From positions 1-64,000 of the forward strand of contig NZ_JBJHBQ010000009.1 of the NCBI RefSeq assembly GCF_050485565.1: 64,000 nucleotides of DNA, read 5' to 3'. Below the pieces are notes generated by a model. The model searched no databases, was not told where the DNA came from, and saw nothing but the letters and a program-made list of their open reading frames with translations. The DNA is from Glycocaulis sp050485565 (GTDB taxonomy: Bacteria > Pseudomonadota > Alphaproteobacteria > Caulobacterales > Maricaulaceae). Each line of letters starts with the position of its first letter. Position 1 is the first letter of the stretch. Positions 34,875 through 43,576 of the stretch are shown in pieces. The position numbers and the translations under genes are program-made.

Positions 34875-35852
34875 ATGCTCACCCAGTTCGCCCAGTGGAT
34901 AACGACCCCGGCCAATCTGTTCGGCGTGCTGGCCTTTTTCCTCGTGTTCGCAACCGTACTGACCGTGTCCGGCCCGGCATTGGGCGGAAACAAGCTGGAC
35001 AAGCGGATCAAGTCGGTGGCCAATCGCCGCGAGGAATTGCGCCGCAAATCGCGTGAAGCCCTGGAGCTTGAAGCGCGTGGCAGCGCGTTGAGGGGCAAGG
35101 ATACCCGCTCGCTCTACCGCAAGGTGGTGGAGCGCCTGAACCTTCAGACACTTCTTGAAGACCCCAATCTCAAGAACAAGCTGGTGCAGGCGGGTATGCG
35201 CGGGCAGGGGCCGGTTTTCGCCTTCTATTTTGCACGCCTGATCGCGCCGATTGTGCTGTTTGCGCTGTCGCTGGCCTATCTGTTCCTGCTGAACGATTTT
35301 GGCCTGCCGACCATTCAGCGCCTCGCTATCGTCATGGGGCTGACGCTGCTGGGCTATTATGCGCCGGGCATCTATCTGTCCAACGCCGCGCAGAAGCGGC
35401 GCGATTCCATCATGCTTGCCTTCCCTGATGCGCTGGATCTGCTGCTGATCTGCGTTGAGGCCGGCATGTCCATTGAAGCGGCTTTCCAGAAAGTGGCCGC
35501 AGAAGTCGGCTCGAACTCTATCGAGCTCGCCGAGGAGCTGTCTCTTACCACGGCCGAGCTTGCCTATCTGCAGGATCGCCGCCAGGCGTACGAGAATCTC
35601 GCGGTGCGTACCAACCATCCCGGCGTGAAGGGCGTGGCAACGGCTCTTGTTCAGGCCGAGCGTTACGGTACCCCGCTAGGGCAGGCCCTGCGGGTGATGG
35701 CCAAGGAAAACCGGGATATGCGCATGGCGTCGGCAGAGAAAAAGGCCGCTGCGCTGCCTGCCAAACTGACCGTGCCGATGATCATCTTCTTCCTGCCGGT
35801 CCTCTTCATCGTCATCCTCGGCCCGGCCATCATCTCCTTCCAGGAGATGTGA
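34875..35852 (+). CDS. tadC: Tad pilus inner-membrane protein TadC/CpaH
   Basis: 325-aa second T2SF-type platform protein, partner of TadB. Hydrophobic segments at about 15-35, 105-150 and at the C-terminus (TVPMIIFFLPVLFIVILG); central T2SF domain with MLAFPDALDLLLICVEAGMS and RYGTPLGQALRVMAKE. ATG 34875 is used. Because the MITE sits directly before it, the natural spacing to tadB would have been about 11 bp; its translation may now depend on AGGCGG at 34862-34867 within and next to the right CTAG. Confidence 0.92.
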   Translation: MLTQFAQWITTPANLFGVLAFFLVFATVLTVSGPALGGNKLDKRIKSVANRREELRRKSREALELEARGSALRGKDTRSLYRKVVERLNLQTLLEDPNLKNKLVQAGMRGQGPVFAFYFARLIAPIVLFALSLAYLFLLNDFGLPTIQRLAIVMGLTLLGYYAPGIYLSNAAQKRRDSIMLAFPDALDLLLICVEAGMSIEAAFQKVAAEVGSNSIELAEELSLTTAELAYLQDRRQAYENLAVRTNHPGVKGVATALVQAERYGTPLGQALRVMAKENRDMRMASAEKKAAALPAKLTVPMIIFFLPVLFIVILGPAIISFQEM

Positions 35853-35892
35853 GCGCGCTTGACGCACCCGCGACATTGCAGCTAACCCTGTC

Positions 35893-36072
35893 GCCGGTGG
35901 TGCTTTCGCGAGGAAGCCAAGAGGGAACACCGGTGAGGGGATTTATCCCCAAGTCCGGGACTGTGCCCGCAACTGTAGGCGGCGAGCCTTGATGCCATGA
36001 AGCCACTGGGAGCGATCCCGGGAAGGCGGCATCAGACAAGGCGTGGACCCGCAAGTCAGGAGACCTGCCACC
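35893..36072 (+). promoter_or_regulatory. cobalamin (AdoCbl) riboswitch
   Basis: Contains the conserved core elements in order: GGTGGTGC-type start (35896-35903), GAGGGAACACCGGTGAGG (35921-35938), CCCGCAACTGTAGGCGG (35966-35982), GAAGCCACTGGGAG (36000-36013), GGGAAGGCGG (36020-36029) and the B12 box AAGTCAGGAGACCTGCC (36053-36069). It lies upstream of btuF-btuC-btuD-btuB and should shut them off when cobalamin is plentiful. The remaining stretch to 36269 contains a GGCCGTACGGCC palindrome at 36145-36156 and no gene. Confidence 0.95.
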
Positions 36073-36269
36073 GCAGTCGCTTGTGCAGGACCGGGTCCAG
36101 TCCTTCGGCACACGGATTTACTCCGTCATAGCGGCAAACAGCCGGGCCGTACGGCCTGCGCATTGCGTTTCGCGGATCGTCGCGAGGCGCTTAAGCGCAG
36201 TTCCGTCAGCCCGAAACGTTTGTAGCGGGCCGGTTCGCCGTCCCGCATGGGCAGGGCGGGGCATTTGCC

Positions 36270-37106
36270 ATGCGCGTGCGTATATTGCTGACCGTAATCG
36301 GGGGGCTGCTGCTCACCAGCGGCGCTGTGGCCCAGCCGCAGCGCATTGTCTCGCTGGATTACTGCGCTGACCAGTATGTGCTGGGGCTGGCTGACCGCAG
36401 CCAGATTGCCGCGCTTTCACCTGATGCGCGCGCAGATTTCTCCTCCCATGCCGCTATCGCCGAAGGTATCGCGCAGGCGCGTCCGCTGGCCGAAGAGATA
36501 ATCGCGCACCGGCCCGACATGGTTGTGCGCAGCTGGGGCGGTGATCCGCGTATTCTTGCCCTGTTCGAGCGGCTCGATATCCCCGTTCACCAGATTGGCT
36601 ATATCGCAGACTTTGACGATATCCGCCGTGAGACGCGCGGCGCGGCGTCGGCCTTCGGCCAGGCAGAGCGTGGTGACGCCGTGCTCGCGGCCATGGACGC
36701 GGCGCTGGCCAGCGCGTCTGCCGCCAGCGAAATGCCGGCGCTTTACGTCACGCCCGGCGGCGTCACGGCAGGGCAGGGCACCTTTATCGACGCGCTTCTG
36801 GGTGCGGCGGGCTTGCGCAACGCTGCTGGCGGCCAGACAGGCTGGGTCAGCATGCCGCTGGAAGCGGTGGCAACGCAGGTGCCCGCCATCTTCGTGACCG
36901 GCTTTGCCAATAGTGCCACTGACCGGGTGGACCGCTGGAGCGCCAGCCGGCACCCGGTTATGCGCCGGGCTTTAGGCGCGCGCCCTGTGCTGGCTCTCGA
37001 TACCGGCGTCATCGCCTGCACCACGTGGCTGGCAGGCGCAGAAGCGGCGCGCCTTCATGCATTCGCCAGAGACCATCAACCCATGTTGCGCGGGGAACAG
37101 CCATGA
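36270..37106 (+). CDS. btuF: cobalamin ABC transporter substrate-binding protein BtuF-like
   Basis: 278-aa periplasmic binding protein of the class III helical-backbone type. A signal peptide (LLTVIGGLLLTSGAVAQ) is followed by the two-lobed domain: QRIVSLDYCADQYVLGLADR at the beginning and HRPDMVVRSWGGDPRILALF in the first lobe. Binding of cobalamin is assigned from the riboswitch and the BtuC/D/B neighbours; iron-siderophore binding proteins look similar. It overlaps btuC by ATGA. Confidence 0.87.
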   Translation: MRVRILLTVIGGLLLTSGAVAQPQRIVSLDYCADQYVLGLADRSQIAALSPDARADFSSHAAIAEGIAQARPLAEEIIAHRPDMVVRSWGGDPRILALFERLDIPVHQIGYIADFDDIRRETRGAASAFGQAERGDAVLAAMDAALASASAASEMPALYVTPGGVTAGQGTFIDALLGAAGLRNAAGGQTGWVSMPLEAVATQVPAIFVTGFANSATDRVDRWSASRHPVMRRALGARPVLALDTGVIACTTWLAGAEAARLHAFARDHQPMLRGEQP

Positions 37107-38086
37107 TGCCGATCAGGTTCAATCTTGTGATGGCGGGCGTGGCGCTCCTTGCCGTGCTGGCGGCTCTGGCCCCTGCCAGTGGCTGGGCCGATATCGCATC
37201 GCTTGGCCAGTCCGGTGCAGAGGGCGAGCTGGCCCGCATTCTGGTGCTGGAAATCCGCCTGCCACGCATTCTGGCGGCGTTTGGCGTTGGTGCAGCGCTG
37301 GGTCTTGCCGGGGCCGCCCTGCAGGGCCTTTTGCGCAACCCGCTGGCCGATCCCGGTGTGCTGGGCGTGTCAGGTGCCTCTGCGCTCGGCGCCGTGATTG
37401 CGGTCTATTTCAACCTTGCGGCGTTGAGCGTCTGGGCGATGCCGGGCCTTGCCATCCTCATGGCGCTGGGCACGACCGTCCTGCTCTATGTGCTGGGTGC
37501 CAGCTCTGTCTCGACTACACGGCTGATCCTTGTCGGTGTGGGCCTGTCGAGCCTCGCGGGCGCTTTGATGGCGCTTCTGATGAATCTCGCGCCCAATCCG
37601 TTTTCGCTCTCCGACCTCATCAACTGGCTTCTGGGATCGGTTGCCAACCGCTCCTGGGCCGATATCGGCTTTGCTGCGCCGTTCTGGGTGATTGGCCTTG
37701 TTCTGGTGCTGATGGCCGGGCCGGGCCTGCGCGCGCTGACGCTGGGCGAAGAAGGCGCATCGGGGCTGGGCGCAAACGTGCCGCGCATACGCCTGCTGGT
37801 CATCATTGGCAGTGCGCTGCTGACCGGTGCCAGCGTCGCCATTGCCGGGATTATCGGTTTTGTCGGCATTGTCGCGCCGCATGTGGTGCGGCCTTTCGTG
37901 CGCCATGATCCGGGTGATCTGTTGCTGCCATCGGCCCTGCTGGCGGGCACGGTTCTGGTGCTGGCCGATATGGCGGTTCGTGTCTTGCCGTTTGCTATCG
38001 AGATGAAGCTTGGCGTGACGGCGGCGCTTATCGGCGCGCCTGCCTTCATCTGGATAGCGGCGCGGGCGCGGAGGATGGGCCAATGA
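37103..38086 (+). CDS. btuC: cobalamin ABC transporter permease BtuC-like
   Basis: 327-aa FecCD-family permease with about ten helices. The signatures RLPRILAAFGVGAALGLAGA (helix 2 region) and GIIGFVGIVAPHVVRPFVRH (coupling region, with the conserved GFVGLxxPHxxR form) are present. Start ATG 37103 overlaps the btuF stop; the upstream open frame is in btuF. Its stop overlaps btuD by ATGA, so the three transporter genes are translationally linked. Confidence 0.9.
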   Translation: MMPIRFNLVMAGVALLAVLAALAPASGWADIASLGQSGAEGELARILVLEIRLPRILAAFGVGAALGLAGAALQGLLRNPLADPGVLGVSGASALGAVIAVYFNLAALSVWAMPGLAILMALGTTVLLYVLGASSVSTTRLILVGVGLSSLAGALMALLMNLAPNPFSLSDLINWLLGSVANRSWADIGFAAPFWVIGLVLVLMAGPGLRALTLGEEGASGLGANVPRIRLLVIIGSALLTGASVAIAGIIGFVGIVAPHVVRPFVRHDPGDLLLPSALLAGTVLVLADMAVRVLPFAIEMKLGVTAALIGAPAFIWIAARARRMGQ

Positions 38087-38838
38087 GTGCGCGCCTCGAC
38101 ATCATCGCCGCCAGCGCGGGCCACGACGCGCGCACCGTGCTGAGTGACGTGACCTTCTGCGTGCAGCCGGGTGAGCTTATCTGTCTTGTCGGACCCAATG
38201 GCGCAGGCAAGTCGACCCTGCTGAAACTTGCTGCCGGGATCCTTCCTGCCCGGACGGGCGAAGTGCGTCTTGGCGGGCAGGATGCGTCCGCGATGTCCGC
38301 GCGCGAGCGTGCGTCTCACATGGCCTGGCTGGCGCAGGAGCGCGGTGCGGCCTGGGCCATGCGCGGCGTGGATATTGTCGCGCTGGGCCGGTTTGCCCAT
38401 GAGGGGCGGCCCTATGAGCGCCTGCCTGACGCCGCCCGCGAAAGCGTCAATACAGCGATTGAACGGTGCGGGGCATCCGGCTTTGCGCACCGTCCGGTTG
38501 ATACGCTGTCAGGCGGCGAGAAAGCGCGCATCCATCTGGCCCGCACGCTCGCAGCCTGTGCGCCGCTTCTCTTGCTCGACGAGCCGCTTAACGCGCTCGA
38601 TCCGCGTCATCAGCTTGATGTGATGGCGCTGTTGCGGGCAGAGGCGGCAAGCGGCACCGCCATCATCCTCGCCTTGCATGATCTGGCGATGGCGCGCCGC
38701 CACGCGACCCGCGTCATTGTGCTGGATGAAGGGCGCATCGTTGCCGATGGCCCGCCCGCAACCGCTCTGAGTTCCACCATCCTTGCCAACGTTTTTGCCG
38801 TCCGGGAGGCCCCGGACGGGGGCTTCTCGCCGGTCTGA
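38083..38838 (+). CDS. btuD: cobalamin ABC transporter ATPase BtuD-like
   Basis: 251-aa ATPase: Walker A GPNGAGKST at about 38-46, Q-loop in HMAWLAQERGAAW, signature LSGGEKARIHLARTL, Walker B LLLLDEPLNALD and the switch histidine in LALHDLAMARRHA. It energises cobalamin uptake through BtuC. It is followed by btuB after 21 bp. Confidence 0.92.
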   Translation: MSARLDIIAASAGHDARTVLSDVTFCVQPGELICLVGPNGAGKSTLLKLAAGILPARTGEVRLGGQDASAMSARERASHMAWLAQERGAAWAMRGVDIVALGRFAHEGRPYERLPDAARESVNTAIERCGASGFAHRPVDTLSGGEKARIHLARTLAACAPLLLLDEPLNALDPRHQLDVMALLRAEAASGTAIILALHDLAMARRHATRVIVLDEGRIVADGPPATALSSTILANVFAVREAPDGGFSPV

Positions 38839-38859
38839 TTTCAACCAGGAGAAAGTCTT

Positions 38860-40785
38860 ATGTTTTCAGTCAGTGTTCTTGCGCTATCGGCCGCTCTGGC
38901 CAGCGAGGCGGGCGATATCTCTGATGTCGTGACCGTCACCGGCACGCGCGTGCCGGTTGCCGCCGAACGCCTGGCGCTGCGCGTCGATACGCTGGACCGC
39001 GACACCATTGAAGTGGAAGGCCTGACCGATCTGGCCAGCGCCCTGTCGCGTTATCCGGGCTTTTCCGTCGTCCAGTCGGGCGGGATCGGGGCGACAACTT
39101 CCATCTTTGCGCGCGGCACCAATGCCAAGCACACGCTGGTCCTGTTTGACGGCATTCGCGTAAACGATGCTTCTACCCCTTCGGGCCAGTTTGATGCTGG
39201 TCAGGATTCGCTGGGTGATCTCGACCGGGTGGAGATTGCGCGCGGGCCGCTCTCCTCGCTTTACGGCTCGGATGCGATTGGCGGCGTTATAAATCTGGTC
39301 CCGCGCCGGGGCGGGGACAGCGAATTCTCGCCGTATCTCGATCTGTCGGCAGGCTCGTTCAACACGATCCGCCTGCTGGCGGGCGCATCCGGCACTACCG
39401 GTTCGCTGGAATACGGGCTCAGCGCAGAGCGCTATCAGAGCGATGGCTTTAACGTGACGCCCGCCCGCATGGCGCTGTCTGGCAATGAGCGCGATGGCGG
39501 GGAGATCACCACCATCACCGCCAATGCCGCCTATGATCTCGGCAATGGTTTCAGCCTGACAGGCATCGTCCGGCACCGGGAATCCACGAGCGATTTTGAC
39601 ACCTTCTCCGGCGGGCCGGGCTTCTCCCAGCGCGCGGACGATCCAGGTCTTGAGCTGTCGCGCAATGACCAGACGCTCTGGCGGGCCGGTCTTGGCTGGC
39701 AGAGCACGGACGCCCGCCTGACCAGCGCGCTGCGCCTGGGCCAGGTGCGTCATGACCGCGAAAGCAGCGATGCAGGCGCTGTCACCGACACCTATGGCGC
39801 GCGCCGCAGCTTCGTGGAATGGCTGAACACCTGGCAGCCGCAAGGGCTTGCAGCGCTGGAGCCGGTTGTCGCGTTCGGCGTGCAGGCCGAACGGGATTCC
39901 ATCAACACGGCCACGGCGTGGGATAATCCGCTCTCGCGCTCGGAAAATAATGTCGGTGCGTATGTGAACGTACAGGCGCTGGCAGCGGACATGTTTGATC
40001 TGTCCGGCTCGTTGCGCGTGGATGATTTCGGCGGATTTGGCACACAGACCACCTGGTCGCTTGGCGGCGTCTGGAGTGTTCCGCAAACGCCGTTCCAGCT
40101 GTTTGCCCGCTATGCCACCGCCTTCAAGGCGCCGACCCTGTCAGAGCGGTTCACCAGCTCGGCCTTCACCACGCCAAACCCCGATCTGCAGCCTGAAGAG
40201 GCTGAAAGCTGGGAAGTGGGCGCGCGCGCCAGCTTCGAGCTGGCTGGCGAACGGTTGGCCAACGTGTCCATCAGCTATTTCGAGACCGACATCGATAACC
40301 TGATCGAGAACGTGTTCGATTTCGTGACCTTTACCGGTTCGAACCAGAATGTAGGCCGGGCCGAGCTTTCAGGCGTCGAAGTCGCTGGCACGCTCGACCT
40401 GACGGCCAATCTGCAGCTTGATGTCGATTATGCCTATGTGGAGGCCACCAACGCCGTCACCGATACGCCGCTTTTGCGCCGTCCGCGCCATAGCTGGTCG
40501 GCCGGTCTCGTCTGGCGGCCGGTCGAGGCGCTTTCCCTGTCGGCGCGTTATCAGCGCACCGGCGCGCGGCGCGATGTGACCTATGATGATGACGGCTTCT
40601 TTGTCAGCGGCAATGCGCCGGTGGCAGGCTATGAGCTGGTCAATGTCTCAGGCCAGTGGCGGTTCAGCGAACAGCTCAGCGCCTATGTCACTGTGACGAA
40701 CGCGTTTGATACGGTTTACGAACAGCCGGCCGCTTTTGCTGGTGCGCCGCGCATGGTGGTGGCTGGTTTGCGGGTGGCGTACTAG
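38860..40785 (+). CDS. btuB: TonB-dependent cobalamin receptor BtuB
   Basis: 641-aa outer-membrane receptor. After a short signal sequence (residues 1-15) the TonB-box-like DVVTVTGTRVP is followed by a plug domain (SALSRYPGFSVVQSG, RVEIARGPLSSLYGSDAIGG) and a 22-strand barrel ending in a C-terminal aromatic-rich strand (MVVAGLRVAY). The B12 riboswitch operon fits BtuB. Ribosome-binding site AGGAGAAAG lies before ATG 38860. The stop codon TAG shares the CTAG at 40782-40785 with the stop of the convergent lipoprotein gene. Confidence 0.92.
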   Translation: MFSVSVLALSAALASEAGDISDVVTVTGTRVPVAAERLALRVDTLDRDTIEVEGLTDLASALSRYPGFSVVQSGGIGATTSIFARGTNAKHTLVLFDGIRVNDASTPSGQFDAGQDSLGDLDRVEIARGPLSSLYGSDAIGGVINLVPRRGGDSEFSPYLDLSAGSFNTIRLLAGASGTTGSLEYGLSAERYQSDGFNVTPARMALSGNERDGGEITTITANAAYDLGNGFSLTGIVRHRESTSDFDTFSGGPGFSQRADDPGLELSRNDQTLWRAGLGWQSTDARLTSALRLGQVRHDRESSDAGAVTDTYGARRSFVEWLNTWQPQGLAALEPVVAFGVQAERDSINTATAWDNPLSRSENNVGAYVNVQALAADMFDLSGSLRVDDFGGFGTQTTWSLGGVWSVPQTPFQLFARYATAFKAPTLSERFTSSAFTTPNPDLQPEEAESWEVGARASFELAGERLANVSISYFETDIDNLIENVFDFVTFTGSNQNVGRAELSGVEVAGTLDLTANLQLDVDYAYVEATNAVTDTPLLRRPRHSWSAGLVWRPVEALSLSARYQRTGARRDVTYDDDGFFVSGNAPVAGYELVNVSGQWRFSEQLSAYVTVTNAFDTVYEQPAAFAGAPRMVVAGLRVAY

Positions 40786-41354
40786 CCGTCATAGGGGCGC
40801 ACGGAGCGCACAGCCATGGCATAGGCTGCGTCGGCCAGGTCTGTTTCGACGCGCTGTATCTCCATGCGCCCCTCCACCCAGACAGGATCCCAGAGCTGGC
40901 TGAACCGGATCGGCTCCGCCGAGCGCAGATAGACGATCTGGTTCGGCGGGGGCGGGGGATAATGAATGCAGGCCCCGTGATAGGGCAGGAAGAGAAACTC
41001 GCGCGCCTGGCCGCGCTGGGCATAGTCCAGCGGCAGGATATAGCCCGGCATGCGCACGATGAGGCCATCAAGCTCGTCTACGACGTTGAACGTACCCATC
41101 TGTTCGTCCCGGCGGGTCTGGAACTGGCTCATCAGCGTGGGCGGCGCGATGCCTTCCTCAAGCGCCAGCAGCATTTCCAGCTCCCCCTCGGGCAGCAGGT
41201 CGCGCCAGTTGAGCAGTTCGGCCTCGGCGGCGGGATCGACATGCAGATCACCTTCAACCTCCGCAACAGGCTGCCCGCCAGCGCCGTTTTCGGCAGGGGA
41301 GCAGGCTGCGAGGAGGAGGGCTGCCATCAGGGCCAGCGGGGTCGTGGTACGCAT
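40782..41354 (-). CDS. DUF3299 lipoprotein
   Basis: 190-aa secreted lipoprotein; signal MRTTTPLALMAALLLAACS ends in the lipobox LLAAC. The body resembles DUF3299: WRDLLPEGELEMLLALEEG, LDGLIVRMPGYILPLDYAQ and the conserved YHGACIHYPPPPPNQIVY with a Cys-His pair, which hints at metal binding. Start 41354 is chosen over the long upstream open frame because it begins with the signal peptide and has GGAG nine bases before it. Function of the family is not established. Confidence 0.82.
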   Translation of the reverse strand: MRTTTPLALMAALLLAACSPAENGAGGQPVAEVEGDLHVDPAAEAELLNWRDLLPEGELEMLLALEEGIAPPTLMSQFQTRRDEQMGTFNVVDELDGLIVRMPGYILPLDYAQRGQAREFLFLPYHGACIHYPPPPPNQIVYLRSAEPIRFSQLWDPVWVEGRMEIQRVETDLADAAYAMAVRSVRPYDG

Positions 41355-41472
41355 AGGGCAATGCTCCGGATGAAATCTCGCTGCGAGGTTAACGGGCCAC
41401 ACACCCCGTTTTAACGCACCTTGGCGCATAGTCGCTTCAGAACCGCAGAAAAAAGCGGCTGGAGGGTGTGAT

Positions 41473-43311
41473 ATGGGGTTTGCCGAGGCGCGCGCAATTG
41501 CGCGTGAGCAAGAGACTGCGCAGCGCGTACGTGAAGCCGCGCGTCTTCTGATAACCAGCAGCGCCAAGCAGGCTGTGCCGATGAATATCATCGGCGCTGC
41601 GGGCGTGGGCGCCATGCTCTACGGGTCGGCTCCCCTGCCGCTTCTGGCGGCCTGGGTCGCCGCGATGGTTGTTGCCTCGGTCCTGCGCCTGTTGTCACTA
41701 CACCGCGCCCGCAAATCGGGTGCCGTGCCGACGCCTGGCCAGATGACCTGCTATATGATCTGCACCGGCTTTGTCGGTGCGCTCTGGGGCGGGGCTGGCT
41801 TTCTGCTGCCTTCTGATGCGCCCATGGGCGCCGTGCTGGCAGTAGCGGTAATGATTTCGGGCATGTCAGCGGGTGCTGCCATGACATCGGCGGCCGAGCC
41901 GCGCGTCGTGCTGGCCTATAACATACCCTGCCTGTCGCTGGCGGCGCTGTGGTATGCGTCGTTTGCGTCCATGACAGGGTTTGTCCTGGCGGGCATGACA
42001 CTCCTGTTCTTCGTGGTGACAACACGGCTGGCGGCAACCTATCGCAAGAGCCTGGTCGAGACCGTCGAGGCGACCGCTGATCTGGAAGAGGCGCGCCAGG
42101 ATGCCGAGGCGCAGCGCGAGGCGCTGGCCCGTCTTGCCGAGCGTCACGAGGCCGCGGCAGGCGCTGCCGAAGGCGAAGCCCGCCACAAGGCCGCCATGCT
42201 GGCCAATATGAGCCATGAGCTCGGCGCGCCGCTCAACTCCATTCTTGCCCAGACGCAGATGCTGCAAGATGCCGCCCTGTCTCCTGATGCCCGGCGCATG
42301 GTTGCTCGCATAGCGGAGTCCGGGGATGCCCTTGCCGGGCTGGTGGCTGAAATTCTGGATGTATCGCGCATTGAGGCAGGCAGTTTTGAGCTGCGTCTGG
42401 ATGACTTTCCGGCCGAGCGCCTGCGTGAGCGCCTGGAGCGTTTCGGCACCAAGCGCGCGGCGCCCAAGGGGCTGGATTTCCGCGTCGAGATGAATATCGA
42501 CGAAAAACTGCACCTGCGCGGCGATCAGGACAGGCTTGTGCAGATGGCCGAAATCTTCGTTGCCAATGCGGTGCGTTTCACCCAGTCCGGTGAAGTGTGC
42601 GTTACCTTCAGTGTTTCGGAACCGGGCAATGATGGCACCAGCCGCCTGCGGATCGCCGTCAGCGATACTGGCCGCGGCGTGCTTGAGGGCCATCGCGCCG
42701 GACTGTTTGACGTGTTCGCCGAAAAGGCGGCCAAGCCCGGCTCTGGCGGCGGCACTGGGCTTTCCTTGCACCTTGCCAAGCGCATCGCCGCGATGATGGG
42801 CGGCGAGGTGGGCTATACGCCGGGGAATCCCGGTTCCATCTTCTGGTATGAGGTGCCTGTGCGCACAGCCAACCGGCCTGGCCGGATCGGCGATGAGCGC
42901 CTCGCCTTTGCCAATCGCCGCCTGCGCATGCTGGTGTGCGAAGCTGATCCGGCCCGCCGCGCGGTTCTGCTGGGGTATCTCAAATCCTTCAACTGTGTGG
43001 TCAGCTGCGCCACCAGCATCAGTGAAATGATCGAAGGTCTGGGTGCGTCAGCCTATGATTGCATCATCCTGGGCATGAATCTTGGCAATATCGAGCCGGA
43101 GGACGCGCTGCAGGATATCCGCATGCTGGCCTCGACCGCTTCGCTTACCCCGATTGTACGCCTCGCGCCGGGCCTTCAGACGCCCGTACAGCGCGCCGGC
43201 GGCGAGGTGCTGGTACGCGCGCCGGTGACCTCGGAACCTCTCCTGCAGGCTCTGGAGGAGGCGCTGGCCGAGGATCCGTCGGCTATCGCCTATCTGCGCC
43301 GGACGGCCTAG
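41473..43311 (+). CDS. hybrid sensor histidine kinase with degenerate receiver
   Basis: 612-aa inner-membrane kinase. Residues 37-190 contain about six hydrophobic helices, then a coiled coil (195-240), then the phosphoacceptor H248 in SHELGAPLNS and an ATPase domain with N365 (FVANAVRF), DTGRG at 398 and GGGTGL at 425. A receiver-like domain at 484-600 is inactive by sequence: the phospho-Asp is G534, the acidic pocket reads CEAD, and the usual lysine is A583. It may act as a protein-binding or sensory module. The stop codon is in a CTAG duplicated by the second MITE. Confidence 0.85.
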   Translation: MGFAEARAIAREQETAQRVREAARLLITSSAKQAVPMNIIGAAGVGAMLYGSAPLPLLAAWVAAMVVASVLRLLSLHRARKSGAVPTPGQMTCYMICTGFVGALWGGAGFLLPSDAPMGAVLAVAVMISGMSAGAAMTSAAEPRVVLAYNIPCLSLAALWYASFASMTGFVLAGMTLLFFVVTTRLAATYRKSLVETVEATADLEEARQDAEAQREALARLAERHEAAAGAAEGEARHKAAMLANMSHELGAPLNSILAQTQMLQDAALSPDARRMVARIAESGDALAGLVAEILDVSRIEAGSFELRLDDFPAERLRERLERFGTKRAAPKGLDFRVEMNIDEKLHLRGDQDRLVQMAEIFVANAVRFTQSGEVCVTFSVSEPGNDGTSRLRIAVSDTGRGVLEGHRAGLFDVFAEKAAKPGSGGGTGLSLHLAKRIAAMMGGEVGYTPGNPGSIFWYEVPVRTANRPGRIGDERLAFANRRLRMLVCEADPARRAVLLGYLKSFNCVVSCATSISEMIEGLGASAYDCIILGMNLGNIEPEDALQDIRMLASTASLTPIVRLAPGLQTPVQRAGGEVLVRAPVTSEPLLQALEEALAEDPSAIAYLRRTA

Positions 43312-43576
43312 GGCCTGTACTCATAAAGGTTTCGGGCGTGACGCGTAGCGGATTTGGTTGCTGACAAGGAGAGACGCCCGCCGTGGAGCATCCCTCCACA
43401 AGGACGGCTCGACGCGGTCAGTGACGAAATCCGCCGCGCTCCGCAGGAGTATGGCGAAAATCGCCCACTCTTGCGTCGCAGCCCCTCGAAAGGGGACAGC
43501 CCTTCCGTCGGGCCTGCTCCTGATATTGAACGATTTTCGCGCATATCACGCTCCAAACCCTTTATGAGTACAGGCC
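43312..43576. mobile_element. 265-bp MITE-like element, copy 2 (between kinase and cutA)
   Basis: Same element as 34595-34859 in inverted orientation, again 265 bp and bounded by CTAG (43308-43311 and 43577-43580). Its left terminus begins GGCCTGTACTCATAAAGG, and the right one is the complement of the same sequence. Without the insertion the kinase and cutA would share one CTAG in which the two TAG stops overlap on opposite strands; the duplication gave each gene its own. No transposase is encoded. Confidence 0.9.

Noticed and set aside
36145..36156. GGCCGTACGGCC palindrome after the B12 riboswitch as a terminator.
   Set aside because: The stem is short with no proper loop and no T-run follows, so the regulatory mechanism of the riboswitch stays open.
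38884..40086. Long open frame opposite btuB, and similar long antisense frames opposite secY, cpaC, cpaE, rpoA and the bkd genes.
   Set aside because: High GC content opens such frames. The predicted proteins are His/Arg-rich without known domains, and the opposite-strand genes are clearly real.
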